A stretch of 64,000 nt of DNA, from contig NW_022098021.1 of the NCBI RefSeq assembly GCF_002288925.2, positions 29,621,304 to 29,685,303 of the forward strand, in the 5' to 3' direction. The notes beneath the pieces were generated by a model. The model was not told the DNA's origin. It searched no databases and was given only the letters and a program-made list of their open reading frames with translations. Positions 10,080-22,290 of this stretch are shown piece by piece (the first letter of the stretch is position 1; each line of letters starts with the position of its first letter). The translations under genes and the position numbers were made by a program. Source of the DNA: Delphinapterus leucas. Lineage: Eukaryota > Chordata > Mammalia > Artiodactyla > Monodontidae.

Positions 10080-12060
10080 ACAATGGAACACTTAATTTCA
10101 CATGTTTTTGAAATTAAATAGAATTATGTATGCATTCTGAAACTTTGTTTTTAGTTAATATTGTCCTCCTCATATTCATCAATATTGTCTCATAGAGCAA
10201 TAATTCACTCTATACGGTATCCTATGCATGACTGTATTTCAATCTATTTCTCTCTGCTACTGTTGATAGATACATCAGTTACTACTTTTTGTTTTAAAAA
10301 ATCGTTGCTATGAACATTTTTGTGCATTTTGCCTGGTACCTATGCAGAAGTCATTCTCTGCAAGAAACACAGTCGTGAAATTACTGAGTTATAGAGAAAT
10401 TTTCAATATTTCTGGACAATGCTAGAATGTTTTTCAAATTGGATTTATGAAAATTCAACACCTTCTGCTGTGGATAATATTTATTGTTTCTCTACATTGT
10501 CACCAACACTGAAAACTATTAGCTTTCTAAAGTATTTGCCAAGCTGGTGTGTATCTCATGTGGTTGACTATGTGATTCCTTGATCACTAATGTATTTCAG
10601 GCTTATAGACCATAGGTTTCTTCTTCTAGGCTATCCCTGTTCAAAATGTTTGCCCATTTTCATATTAGCAGGTTTGCCGTTTATCTTCATTGGATTAAGA
10701 ATTCTTTACCCTTTATTATCTATATGAATGCAAAGTCTTTTCCTAATTTGTACAACCACATATACTTAATTTCAATGTAGTTAAACTTACACAGATATTT
10801 TTTTATTCTGACTTACTGCTTTGTCATGTCAGGAATTTAATTATGTGGATCTGTTTTTGACACATTCATCAAATCATTTATTTCTACACCCATAAATTAT
10901 TATTTGGTTAATGTAGCTTTATGGTAATATTTGATAACTGGTAAGCTATATTTCTTACTGCATCCTGTTCATGATCTTTTTAAATGTCTTGGTTACTGTA
11001 AGCCATTGTTCTTCCATATACATTGTGATCAGGTTTTAGGTTTTCACATAAACCTGTGGTGTTTTCCTTTAATTTGTTTAGAATCCATGATAAATATTGG
11101 GATAATTGATATGTTTATGATATTAGATCCTACAGCCCAGGATGTGGTTTAGTTCTTCACTTATTTATGTATCTTTAATTAATTCAACAAAATGTAATCA
11201 AATTATTTTTGAATGACAATTTTACTTATTTTTATGGTTCTTATATCTTTTTTTGCATACTTTAAATCTTGATTTTATTTTTTTAAAAAAGAACTTAAAT
11301 AGAAAAATTGAATGTTTGCCAATTATTTTTACCATGAGTAAAGCTGTTAGAGAAGGATAATAAAGGTGGAGAAGTTCACATTTCTACTTCTAGGGTTTGC
11401 AAGGACTGTAAAGATGGTCATTCTGTCAGCTCTGGGTGACACTGGTTAAACTTGTTGGAAACCACAGTTGGGTCAATGTGTGGTCATGCATATGAGAAAG
11501 AGACAGAGCCACATCTTCCAAATAAATCAGGAGTCTTCCAGTTCAAAAAGCCATGACCTCAGGGCAAAACCAAATCCCAAACTGAGACAAATGGTCAAGG
11601 CTCAGGAGTGAGCTTTGGTGGCATGACATACTTCCTGAAGTGTTATTTGTCATCCAGGGACAAAGATGGGCACCTTAGAAGTACTTTTATTGTTCTTTAT
11701 GAACACTATACTAGCTAGAACCTCAAGATTAGTGTTCAATAGTAGTGGTGATATTTTGCATTCTTTATTTCCAACTCAGAAAAAAAATACCTCAATATTT
11801 TATTAAATATTAGGTTTACCATAGACTTTCATTGATATAGTATCAGAATGAGAAGAACACTTTCTATTCCTAGTTTTCTGAGATTATTGTTTAGTCACAC
11901 ATGAGTACTGATATTTGTCAAATGTATTCTCTGAATCTATTTAGATGACCATTTTTTGTTCTCTTTTATTAACAGGATGACACTGATTGATCCAAAGCTA
12001 TAAATTTTCAGTATCATTCAATTTGTAATATTTTGTCATTTGTATTATACTATCTTCTTT
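10080..12060 (-). mobile_element. Old L1 ORF2 region, minus strand, strongly degraded (L1M type)
   Basis: Several segments read as antisense ORF2 of an ancient L1: 10170-10450 (the carboxy end of ORF2), 10500-10800, 10900-11230 and 11700-12000. The last segment resumes the antisense of the block around the reverse transcriptase (TCAATAGTAGTGGTGATATT). The block 11240-11700 does not fit and may be a later insertion. There are no usable frames. It is comparable in age to the L1 at 38330-39600. Confidence 0.65.
11240..11700. other. Unassigned block interrupting an old L1
   Basis: This stretch of about 460 bp, including CAGCTCTGGGTGACACTGG and a less AT-biased middle, lies between two pieces of what looks like one minus-strand L1. 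I recognise no family in it and see no clear target duplication. Confidence 0.4.
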
Positions 12061-12191
12061 AACTTATGTATGACTCAGAAATGTGCTTATATAAATGTGT
12101 TTATATTTCTTTGTGTTTATCTCTACCATCTTATTTGTATTCTACCTCCCCATACCCCTTCTTTTCATATTTATATTCCCTTATTAATTGC

Positions 12192-12399
12192 TTTTTTTTT
12201 TTTTTTTTCTGTACGCCAGCCTCTCACTGTTGTGGCCTCTCCCATTGCAGATCACAGGATCCGGACGCACAGGCTCAGCGGCCATGGCTCAGGGGCCCAG
12301 CCGCTCCACGGCATGTGGGATCTTCCCAGACCGGGGCACGAACCCATGTCCCCTGCACCGGCAGGCAGACTCTCAACCACTGCACCACCAGGGAAGCCC
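12192..12399 (-). mobile_element. CHR SINE, minus strand
   Basis: This is a complete CHR copy read on the minus strand, from GGGCTTCCCTGGTGGTGCAG near 12399 to an A tail visible as T(17) at 12192-12208. It has lost some CpGs relative to the copies at 9495 and 62638, so it is probably older. No clean target duplication was found by eye. Confidence 0.93.
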
Positions 12400-12756
12400 T
12401 AACTTCTATTTTTGTATTGATTTTTTTGCACTTACTTTTTTCTTCAAGTCATCTGAAAGTTGAACATTATAATTCTATTTGAATTGCTTTTAATTTTAAA
12501 ATACATATATCTGTTTTCAATATTTGAATTTAATCAGTGTATATACTCTCATTCCAAATAATACAAAAGGTTGTAACTGTTTGATTCTCATCATCTTCCT
12601 CTTGTGTATTTATTTATGTGGTGTTTCAGTTTGAAAACTTTGAAACTCAAAAGCAATTGTTATTAATTTTTACATTCAATAATCATTTATGTTTAACATA
12701 TTTATCATTTTATTTGCTTATTAATGCTTCTTATAATCCAGCTCTTCCACTGAGAT
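12400..12756. other. AT-rich spacer
   Basis: No gene or repeat is recognised between two CHR SINEs. Confidence 0.55.
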
Positions 12757-12794
12757 CAATTTTATTTTATTTTATTTTATTTTATTTTATTTAT
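12757..12794. repeat. (TTTTA)n tail microsatellite
   Basis: About seven TTTTA units form the expanded A-rich tail (antisense) of the adjoining CHR SINE. Expansion of SINE tails into microsatellites is common. Confidence 0.85.
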
Positions 12795-12994
12795 TTAGTT
12801 TTGCGGTACACGGGTCTCTCACTGTTGTGGCCTGTCCCGTTGTGGAGCACAGGCTCCAGACACGCAGGCTCAGTGGCCATGGCTCACGGACCCAGCCACT
12901 CCGTGGCATGTGGGATTTTCCCAGACGGGGGCACAAACCCATGTCCCCTGCATTGGCAGGTGGACTCTCAACCACTACGCTACCAGGGAAACCC
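12795..12994 (-). mobile_element. CHR SINE, minus strand (left of a tandem pair)
   Basis: This full CHR body reads on the minus strand from GGGTTTCCCTGGTAGCGTAG near 12994 to TGTACCGCAAAAC near 12800, with its tail expanded as (TAAAA)n. It is followed after only a short AT-rich target sequence by a second CHR in the same orientation. It shows moderate CpG decay. Confidence 0.93.
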
Positions 12995-13240
12995 TAAATT
13001 TTATTTTACTTTATTATTATTATTTTCTTTTCTCAGTACGTAGGCGTCTCACTGTTGTGGCCTCTCCTGCTGTGGAGCACAGGCTCCGGATGCGCAGGCT
13101 CAGTGGCCATGGCTCATGGGCCCAGCCGCTCTGCAGCATGTGGGATCTTCCCGGACCGGGGCATGAACCCGCATCCCCTGCATCAGCAGGTGGACTCCCA
13201 ACCACTGCGACACCAGGGAAGCCCCCTAAATTTTATTTTT
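12995..13240 (-). mobile_element. CHR SINE, minus strand (right of a tandem pair) with target duplication
   Basis: The body occupies about 13034-13226. TAAATTTTATTTT is present at 12995-13007 and again at 13227-13239, consistent with a target duplication. The same A/T-rich motif resembles the left flank of the previous SINE (TCAATTTTATTTTA at 12757), so both elements used equivalent endonuclease sites. This copy and its neighbour are independent insertions, because both have complete heads and tails. Confidence 0.9.
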
Positions 13241-13384
13241 AATCATCTTTACAATTTCTATTGAGAGTTATTGTAGTAAACACAGCTTTTGTTTGATCAA
13301 AAATATATATTTTTTGTCCCTTTCACAAATGATGAAACGAGGCAATATGTGTCCATTATCTTCTAACTTGCATTATTTCTGAGA

Positions 13385-13972
13385 AGCTGTGGTGGAAAAT
13401 CTCGAAGATGGACCCCAGTTATTCCTACCTCCTGATTCTCCTTATGTTCCCCTTCTGTAACTTTTTCCAGTATGGGAAAGACCTATGACTTGCTTCCACC
13501 CAAGAGAATTTGATAAAAGTTGCCACAGTATTAACAGTTGTAACACTTAAGTAACAGTAGTGTTACTTAATATTATAATGTCAGCTTTTCAAGCTCTCTC
13601 CCTTGCTGGCTGAGGAGAAGCACACTGCCAAGCTATAATCTGGTTTTTGACAAGGAACTTATGGCAGCCTTTGGCTAACAGGCAGTCAGATGCCCACGCT
13701 CTCAGTCTGAAAGCCTGCATGCAACTGAATGCTGCCAACAATCCACATGAGGTTGGAAGTAGCTCCTTCCCCAGCTGTACTTTCAGATGAGCACACAGAC
13801 CTGACCAACACCATCGCTGCAACATTGCAGAGGACCAAGTTAAGTCATATCCAAACTTCTGGCCCACAGAAACTGTGTGAGATAATAAATGTGTTTTTTT
13901 ATTTGTTTGTTTTGCTGCTAAGTTTGTGGTACTATTCTTATGCAACAATATATGAAACACATTTTTAATACT
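13385..13972 (+). repeat. MLT1-type LTR (MaLR, ERVL superfamily), solo, plus strand
   Basis: The block contains the recognisable order of an MLT1 LTR: GACCTATGACTTGCTTCCA near 13482, then the segment with CAACTGAATGCTGCCAACAA near 13720, then CAGAAACTGTGTGAGATAAT near 13867 and TTGCTGCTAAGTTTGTGG near 13912, near the 3' end. These are ancient non-coding LTRs shared by placental mammals. The polyadenylation-type AATAAA at 13885 fits the R region. Divergence is high, and no internal sequence is attached on the right. Confidence 0.75.
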
Positions 13973-14779
13973 TGAAAGAGGTTGCTGTGGTAATAAATAT
14001 TTAATTATGTGAAGGTAACTTTGGAAGTGGGCAATGTGCTGAGGCTGAAAGAAGTTTGATGATATGACATATAAAGCTTAATTTGTCTTGAACATACACT
14101 TATTATTAGAAATCTTTATTTTGAGGGTACTGTCACTGAGAGTGCAAAAGGAAGTAAAGAACATGTTGAAAATTGTTGTTTCCAATATGTTGTGACAGAA
14201 AACAGTAAAAGTTTGCTTATAGTTAGGTAGGAAGCAGAACATGTAAGTGATAAATTTGGTTGGGTAGCTAAGGAGTTTTTCAAGCATAGTGTTGAAGCTA
14301 CTTTTTGTTTCTTCGTGTTTATTATTGTAAAGTATAATAGACGACAGATACTTTGAGACACTGTTAAACAAAAAGGAAACCTGACTTGATTCCCAACTTC
14401 TTCATTTTCATGGAAGATCCAGAAATTTAGAAAATTACTTCCGTGAAAACTCTGCCAACTTAGTTGAAAGAGGCAGAGAGAGTAAAATGAAAATAGTTTT
14501 TTGGGGGACCCAAATTCTATCAAGAATCAAGTTGGTAAAATGTGCTCAGCTTCAACATGTGATACATTTCATGAACTACAAAGGATGACTCAGAGGACAG
14601 CAAACCAGAGTCCAGAAGACAGAGATAAAAAGTCAATGAGAATTATTTTGTCAAACTGGATTTCAGAATTGCACTAGACCAGTGGCTACATTAGTCCTCC
14701 AAGATTACCCCTTTCTGAATGGTAATTTTTATAACTGTTATCTATAGCTATCTTACTATTATATGTTGGATACATGTGT
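13973..14779. other. Unique intergenic sequence
   Basis: No gene is recognised. The 97- and 135-codon minus-strand open frames at 14371-14078 and 14523-14116 overlap each other in different frames and have no motif, so they are treated as chance. Confidence 0.5.
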
Positions 14780-14910
14780 GGGAAGAGATGGTAATCTGCA
14801 GCAGATACACTCTCAGGTGGGTCCCAATTATCCTCCCATCCTTGTATAAGATCCTCCTCTTGAATGTGAACAAGACCTATGCCTTGCTTCTAACCAGAGT
14901 AATATTAATT
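14780..14910 (+). repeat. Possible MLT1 LTR fragment, plus strand
   Basis: The segment holding GGTGGGTCCCAATTATCCTC and ending CCTTGCTTCTAACCAGAGTA resembles the first third of an MLT1 LTR. It may be the 5' part of the same MaLR element whose 3' LTR end lies at 15985. Confidence 0.45.
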
Positions 14911-15984
14911 TTATTAGGTTTTCTCCAAATTAAAAATTTTCATTTGAGTTGAGTCCCATTTGCTCAGGTATTAGTTTCTAACTTAATGTTTTTCTTGGGT
15001 AATTTTTGTTCTATTTGATTAAATCTACTTAGTTATGTTTTAAAGTCATTTGATCATTGTTTACACGTTCAGTCCAATATTTTTTTTATCAAACACAGTA
15101 AATATTTCACATTCTTGACTTCTAATATGTGATGTGATCATAACAGTAAAGTTTAGCCTGTCTATTATTTAATTCTTGCTTTTATTCATGCTTCCTTGTT
15201 TCCGTATATTTTTGAACTCCTACTTCTTGAAAAATTAAGTGTAGGCTTTGTGAATACCTAAGTTGCAATTGTGTTCCTTAGAGAAGATGTGTGATTTTTT
15301 TATGGCAGGAACTTGTGCACAGTATAATTCCTATTACTACTTTACAGTATATTCACGACTTGAAATTTCTATGATGAACAAAGTGACTTTTATTAGGGCT
15401 GAAAACTTGGCTTGGGGCTTGCTTGTGTTTACCCAATCTCTGTGGAGACTTTCCTGTGCATTTAGCATATTTTTCAAGCAGGATATTTTCTGAAATTTTC
15501 TCAGCAGTGGGTAAAATTATTTAAAATTTATACTTCATTAATGCCCTGGGCTATAGGATACCACTTTTTTGCAGGAGGGAGAAGGAAGTGGGAGTCTTCT
15601 ACTATGGGTGGACCCTGCACAATTTTCTCTAAGGCCATGAAAAACAGACAAACAAACTTGAATTCACCTACTTCCTCAAATGTCTTCAATGCAAATGCAA
15701 GTTTTTGTCTATTCTTGCCCCTCTGGGTTCCTGCTTTCACTTAATATTTGGCTTCAGAGTATTAACTATGAACATTAAATGAGCATTTTAACAAAACATT
15801 TTAGCAACACTTTTACATGCTTTCAGAGGATGGGTTGATCAGGGTTAAAAACCAGACAACCTGTTAGAAGCAGAATTTCCTCCTCATTTTTCATACTTTT
15901 ATTCAAATTTCACAGGCTTCATGACCTAAATCCCAGGTACCTCCAACTTCCTTAAATTATTTATGAAACTTATAGTCGAAAACA
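14911..15984. other. Unassigned sequence between LTR fragments
   Basis: No gene or family is recognised. The overlapping frames at 15528-15744 on the two strands are mutually exclusive shadows. Confidence 0.45.
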
Positions 15985-16160
15985 CTGCTATTGATGGAAT
16001 TGTGTACTCTCAGAATTCATAACTTCCAATGTGACCACTCAGGAAGGAAGCTCTCATCAAAGATGTGACCAACACTTGGACCTTGGACTTCCCACACTAC
16101 AAAACTGAGAGAAATAAATTTCTGTTGTTTGAGCTACACAATCTATGATATTTGTTATGG
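15985..16160 (+). repeat. MaLR LTR 3' part (MLT1/MST type)
   Basis: GAGAGAAATAAATTTCTGTT near 16109 followed by the segment ending with GGCAACCTATGCAGAAATAT matches the 3' end of MaLR LTRs in content and order. It is continuous with MaLR internal sequence to the right. Confidence 0.65.
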
Positions 16161-16990
16161 CAACCTATGCAGAAATATATGGATTTTGGTATTGGGGATG
16201 GGGTGCTTCTCTAACAACTACTAAACATGGCAGTAGCATTGAAACAAGGTAGTGGGTAGAGGGTGGAAGAGTTTTGAGTTGCCAGTTAGAAAAAAATGAG
16301 GTTAGGGCAACTCTAGCAAGGTCTCAGATGGAAATGAGAACATGTATTGGAAACTGGAGAAAAGACAATCCTTGTTATAAAATGGCAAAGACAAATAAAA
16401 ATAAACAAAAACACACTTCAGCTGAAATGTGTTCTAGTGTTTTGTTAAGGTAAAACTTGTGAGCAATGGAATTGGATATTAGCTGAGGAGATTTATAAGC
16501 AAAGTTTTAAAGGAGCAGATTGGTTCCTTTTGACTGCTTATAGTAAAATGCAGAAAGTGAGAGATAAATTAAAGAAATAAAGGTTAAGCCTAAAGAAACC
16601 AAAACTTGAGATATAGAAAATTCTCAGCTTATCCATATTGCAAAAACATGAGAAAGTGTGTTCTGAAGAGGACACTAGGGATGTAGCTGATAAAGAGATC
16701 ATGAGTGTGACTCATGGACTTATCACCTATCTCAGCAGATGCCAGGAATATAAATGAAATTATACCAGCAAAAAACACTGCCAGTCTGAATTAAAAGGGA
16801 CAGAGACAGTGCAACAGAATAAAATAAGTTTGTTACACTTCTTGTATTCTACAGGTTTGGATGATGGAGTTATTGGATCACGGCTACAAATGTGTGTTAT
16901 TTTTCAAGGAAAGGAAGAATGACCCCAATGGTGATTCAGAGATTAGAGAGCTACATGGCTCCTTAAGATACAAGGATTGATGAAAGCCTC
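16161..16990 (+). mobile_element. MaLR internal region remnant (non-coding)
   Basis: The sequence after the LTR follows the known MaLR internal layout: GGTATTGGGGATGGGGTGCT, then TAGTGGGTAGAGGGTGGAAG, then TTAGCTGAGGAGATTTATAA and GACTGCTTATAGTAAAATGC. MaLRs are ancient non-autonomous ERVL-related retrotransposons. No gag-like frame remains open here, and the 3' LTR that would close the element is not visible before 17000. Confidence 0.65.
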
Positions 16991-19900
16991 TTCTACTTGT
17001 TAACATTTTATGTTTTTTACAATCTTCTTAGGAGAACCTAGTTTTCTATCTTTCAAAGTATGATATGTATTGTTTTCCATCAGGTTTAATATTTAATAAA
17101 TATTTGAAAATTGATTTTTTTTGGAAATGAAAATAAAAAGCTTTCTGACAAGAATATGACTTTCCCTACTTTTAGTGATTCTTAAATTTTACTTTTTATT
17201 GGACATAGCTGGATTTGGCCACCAGAAGGATCCATCTTAGTGTTCTATTAGATAAAAATCTCTGCTTTCATTAGAAAAACCAGGGGAATATAGGAGTGAA
17301 ATTTTTCTGATGACTAGATGCTAGTATTCTTATAATGGCTTTAGACTGAAATAAAATAGCTCATGGCTTGTAGACACATAATTGAAATAATTCTTACCCT
17401 AAATACATTATTGGTCCATATTTGTGCCTGAATTTCATCTGAAAATCAAGGATAATTTTTCTGTCAAATAATTCCAAAATGACATTGCAAGTGTACTCTT
17501 TACTTCAGTTTTAAGGAGATTATTAGGCAAATCATTATCTAATGCAAAGTTATTAATACTTCATGTTGACTTTCTTGAAAATTACACAAAATAATCCTAC
17601 CATAAGTGGTCCTTGGCATATTAGATTTTGCAAAAGTACCATCCCTTTCTCTATCTTTATTTATTTTCCTGACATTGCATTTCTTAAGACAATTGCTAAA
17701 TCAAGGACAAGAGTTCTGGCCTTGACCCTATAATTAAGTCAAATATTTTCCTTAGCCAAATCTCTACCATCCTCTAGGTCTGAATTTTCTTTAATACAAA
17801 ATGAGAGTTCTGGTAAATAGACTATCAAACCTTCAATTTCTTCTAGACCCTTAGATTTTCTGCCATATATCTCATTGTTTTGATTGCATAGTGCCTACCT
17901 TATTACTTCTATACAGTTAATTACTTGACTAGTCACCATGACATTTATTTTCTACATTTTTCTATTGTTATTAAAAGCCCCAATGAAAAAATAGTTCAAA
18001 ATTTGAAGATAACTTTCCTCTTATGGAATCATTCCAGCCCTGGAAGTAACCATCAGAATAGCAGACCTCAGAGTACTAGGGATGAGAAGCAAAACTTTTG
18101 AAAGTGATTCTATAGGAACAATAATTTGACGTACACATCTACATTTTGACTCCCATGTCTTCTTGAAATTGTAAAGACATTGCTATATGTATAAACATGA
18201 CCTTAAAACCTTCCTTTAGTTATACAGAGATAATGAAATATGTCACTAAGGATTATAACCACAGGGGGAAATTTTCATTCCAAGGTTCCTTTTTCCATTT
18301 CTGTTGGGTTTTATCATAACACATAACATAAAACTCAATCTTTTGTTGTTTTTTCAACTTGTCATAAAACTTTAGGTAAAATAGGAATATGTGGTTAGTA
18401 AAGCAACGTCTTGCACTATTTTTATTGTATCTTTATGCCCTAAGGGAGGAAAAAATGGCTTCATGACGCAGAGGAAAAGAAATGTTTTGCAAAAAGAGTT
18501 AGAAATGATACAGAAATCTTTATCAGAAATCTTTCTCTTTCCACCTCACTCCAGTCTCTGTGTATAGGAAGGCTGGGTGTATAATAGATTTACTTATAAC
18601 TAAGCTTCTCTCAGTGTTCAAGAGGCAAGGTGTTGATGCAAGAAAGGTTTTTCTGGGGTCTTTGATTTTGAAAACATAAAAGAAATCAAGATTATGTCTA
18701 CTGAGAGGCAGAGCAAATGCAAAAATGATGTATATTATCAGAATGATGTGGCAAACTTCATCTGAAGGAATAAGTGGCTAAATCTCACTGGATCAGCAGA
18801 GTTGGAGAGAGCTGAATCAAGGAAGATCATGTGCTATTTGGTCTGACAAAACTTAACTGAAAGAGCACTATGCATTGCTGAAAAGGTTTTGGCAGCATAA
18901 TGAAGACTGATTAGACACATAGAAATGTCTATTCCCACCTCATCATTATGGGCGGGGGTCAGGATATTGGTGAAAAATTTAAATCTATGTTGAGTTATTA
19001 AGTCAAATTTTCTGAAAAACTAATGGATTTAAGTAAGAAACAATCTTTGAATAAATTAAACTCCTTGTCATCAGTAAAGCTAACGGTTTAAATACAGCAA
19101 TTGCATTTTTTTAGAGAAAATGCATTTCTTTACAGTTGAATTATATTAATTGTTATAACTATAAAAGCCAACCTGTTACGCCTACAACATTTTTGTTCAT
19201 TTGATTGTCACATCAATGATTTGCATTGATATGACCACATAAAGTCAAAAGTTAACTTGAATTTGGAGTTCTAAGTGTCACTAAGCTGAAAAAAACTCTA
19301 CTTTCATATAACATTGAAAGGAATAAGTGTACAAGGAGCAAAGAAACAGATCTATTCAACTTAAATTAGCTCCATGCAAAGTAAATATTACTTGCTATAG
19401 AAAAAAGAAAAACAAAAAAAATACTTCCACAGATTTTTTTTTGTTAGGTAAAAATCACATTTTTAAGAGGAAGATTTTTTTTTTAAAAAGCAGAAAAAAG
19501 AGAAAAGAAAATCTGTGATTCGTTTTGCCAAAGACATGTAAGTGACTTATGTATCATGAATCATGAAATGATATTAAGGATGGTAAAACTAACAAATGTT
19601 TCACAACATTGTCAAAGTCACAGTGTTCAGTGTGATTGAATTGAGTCATGTGCTGTAAATGATGTGATGATATCAATATCTGTTTGTTCATTTTTTAAGA
19701 GAAGCAATATTCAAACATTATATAATTTAGTTAAAGAAAAAAATAAAGAGATATGGGTTTAACACAATAGGAAAAGAGGATGAAATCACAGTACACTTTA
19801 TAAATAGTGTGTATGTTCTGGGGACAGTAAAATTATATACCGTCTAAACACTTAAAGTGAAAATTTGAATGTCCCTATGATGTATCTAAGCACTGATGGT

Positions 19901-20009
19901 TAAATTGGATACAGAAGGATTTTAAAAAATTAAGTAATTTTATTTTTTATAAGTAGTCATAGGTCAAATTTTTTTTAATTAAAAAAAAAAGTAGTCTTTG
20001 GTCACAGCA
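16991..20009. other. Unique AT-rich intergenic sequence
   Basis: About 3 kb contain no recognisable gene, RNA or transposon. The 63-codon frame at 19327-19518 is lysine-rich from poly-A codons and is not a gene. Confidence 0.5.
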
Positions 20010-20631
20010 AAATTGAGTGCAAAGTACAGATTTCTATGTACTACCCTGCTCCCAAGCATACACAACATCCCCTATTGACATCCCACACTACAGTGGTACA
20101 TTTATTACAATTGCTAAGCATATATTAACACACTATTATGCTCTAACATCCATAATTTACATTAGGGTTCACTCTTGGGGTTATATATTTTCAGGTTTGT
20201 ATAAAGGTATAATGACATATCCACCACTGCAGTGTCATACAGAATAGTTTCACTGCCCTAAAATTCTCTGTGTTCCCCTCCTTTCTCCTGCTAACTCCTG
20301 GAAAACACTGATCTCTATACTGTGTCCATGGTTCTGTCTTTTACAGAATGCCATATATTTGGAACCATACAATATGCAGCCTTTTCAGATTGGCTTCTTA
20401 CACTTACTAATATTTGTTTCCTCCATGTATTTTCATGGGTTGGTAGATCCTTTCTTTTTATCACTGAGCACTATTCCATTGTCTAGATGTACCACAGTTT
20501 ATTTATCCATTCACCTACTGAAGGGCATCTGGTTCCTTCCAAGTTTTAGAAATTATGAATAAAGCTGCTATAAACATTATTGTTAGGGCTTTTGTGTGGA
20601 CATAAATTTTAATTCACTTGGGAAAATTCTA

Positions 20632-20862
20632 AACATGGACTGACATCTATACACTATTGATACTATGTATAAAATAGATAACTAATGAGAACCTACTGTA
20701 TAGCACAGGGAACTCTACTCAATGCTCTGTGGTGACTTAAATGGGAAGGAAATCCAGAAAGAGGGGATATATGTATAAGTATAGCTGATTCACTTTGTTG
20801 TACAGTAGAAACTAACACAACATTGTAAAGCAACTGTACTCCAAAAAATTTTTTTAAAAAAC
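20632..20862 (+). mobile_element. 5'-truncated young L1, 3' UTR only, plus strand
   Basis: This segment is almost the same as the 3' UTR of the L1 at 51803-60214 (positions 59970-60205). It shows CTATACACTATTGATACTAT at the start, ATAGCACAGGGAACTCTACT in the middle and CAGTAGAAACTAACACAACA then ACTGTACTCC near the end, followed by an A/T-rich tail. Only about 230 bp were copied. Confidence 0.85.
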
Positions 20863-21290
20863 GTGAAATTTCTGGTTTGTAGAGTAAGCATATGTTTAGC
20901 TTTCTAAAAATCTACCAACATATCTTACAAAGTGGCTGTGCCAATTTTCATTCCCATCAGCAATGAATGAGAGTTTCTCCTGCTCCACAGCCTGGCCAGC
21001 ATTTAGCATTGTCAGTGTTTCAGATTTTTACTATTCTAATAGGTATGTGATGATAATACATTGTTATTTAATTTTCAGTTCCCTAATGACCTGTTATATT
21101 GAGCATCTTTTTTATATGCTATTTGCCATCTATGTATTTTATTCGGTAAGATATCTGTTAAGGTATTTTGCCCATTTTTTAATCAAGTTGTTCATTATCT
21201 TACTGAGTTTTAAGAGCTCTTTCCATGTTTTGGATAATAATGCTTTATCGGATACATCTTTTTCAAGCATTTTTCCAAGTCTATGGTTTC

Positions 21291-21376
21291 TATTGGGTTA
21301 GCCAAAATGTTCATTCGGAGTTTTCCATCAATATCTTACAAAAAACTAAAAAAAAAACATTTTGGCCAGCCCAATA
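21291..21376. mobile_element. Mariner-type MITE, 82 bp plus TA duplication
   Basis: The element is flanked by TA on both sides (21291-21292 and 21375-21376). Its termini are inverted: the left reads TTGGGTTAGCCAAAATGTT and the right reads AACATTTTGGCCAGCCCAA. This matches the ungulate/cetacean mariner1-type short element with near-palindromic arms. TA target duplication is diagnostic of Tc1/mariner transposases. With only 82 bp it has no transposase gene and must have been mobilised in trans. It lies inside the old minus-strand L1, giving its relative age. Confidence 0.88.
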
Positions 21377-22084
21377 TTTTCATTATTTTGATATTGTCTT
21401 TTGTAGAGAAGAAGTTTTTAATTTTAATGAAGTGCAGCTTATCAAACGTTTATTTTAAAGATTATATCTTTTGTATTGTATCTAAAATGATATCATGATA
21501 ACCAAGGTCATCTAGGTTTTCTCCTATGTTATCTTCTAGAAGTTTTATTCTTATGCATTTTATATTTAGCTCTATGATAAATGTTGAATTAATTTTTGTG
21601 AAAAGTGTAAGGTCTGTGTCTAGGTTGATATTTTTACATGTGAATGTCCAGTTATTCCAGCACCATTTGTAGAAGAGTCTATCTTTGCTCCATTGTATTG
21701 AGTTTGCTCCTTTGTGGAAGATCAGTTGACTATATTTATGGGGGTCTGTTTTGGGGCTCTTTATTATTAATTCAACAATACCACTGTGCCTTGATTTTTG
21801 TAGAGTTATAGTTAAGTATTGAAGTCATATTGAGTCAGTCCTCCAACTTTGTTCTTGTCCTTCATTATTGTGTTGGGTATTCTGGAATTTTTGTCTCTCT
21901 ATTTAAACTTTAGTATTAATAATATTCAGCAAATACTCAGTAATTGTAAAGCTAATTTCAGGTGAGTCCAAGATTTTATTGTGTCTATACTATGAAGCAA
22001 ATTTGGATCATACCTTGTATTAGCTGATCTGCATGTGATTCCTCCATTGCATTATAGTAATATCATAGATGCTTTATAATCATT

Positions 22085-22290
22085 AACAGCTTAGACTCTG
22101 GAATAAAATTTCTGGGCTCATATCTATGCTATGTCACTTACTAGATGTATAACCTTGCAATGGTTAAATTCTCTGTGCCATAATGTTCTCATGTGTAAAA
22201 TGACAAAAGCTGTATCTATTCCATAAAGTTGTGGTAAGGATTAGATGAAGGATGACATTTATAAAATTTCTGTATCTGTTAGCACTTGCT
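22085..22290 (+). repeat. MIR SINE, plus strand
   Basis: The order of conserved blocks is clear: AGACTCTGGAATAAAATTTC, TGTCACTTACTAGATGTATA, TTCTCATGTGTAAAATGACA and TTGTGGTAAGGATTAGATGA. It is an ancient tRNA-derived mammalian SINE, core and 3' part. Confidence 0.75.

Larger units (their letters stand above)
20010..21920 (-). mobile_element. Old L1 3' UTR and ORF2 end, minus strand, with two nested insertions
   Basis: From about 20020 the antisense of an old L1 3' UTR runs into antisense ORF2 carboxy-terminal sequence (20420-20580, resuming 20870-21290 and 21377-21920). Peptide-like shadows include the block before the L1 FWLLHSS-like region. A young L1 3' UTR (20632-20862) and a mariner MITE (21291-21376) interrupt it. 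On both sides of each insertion the old L1 continues in register. Confidence 0.75.
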
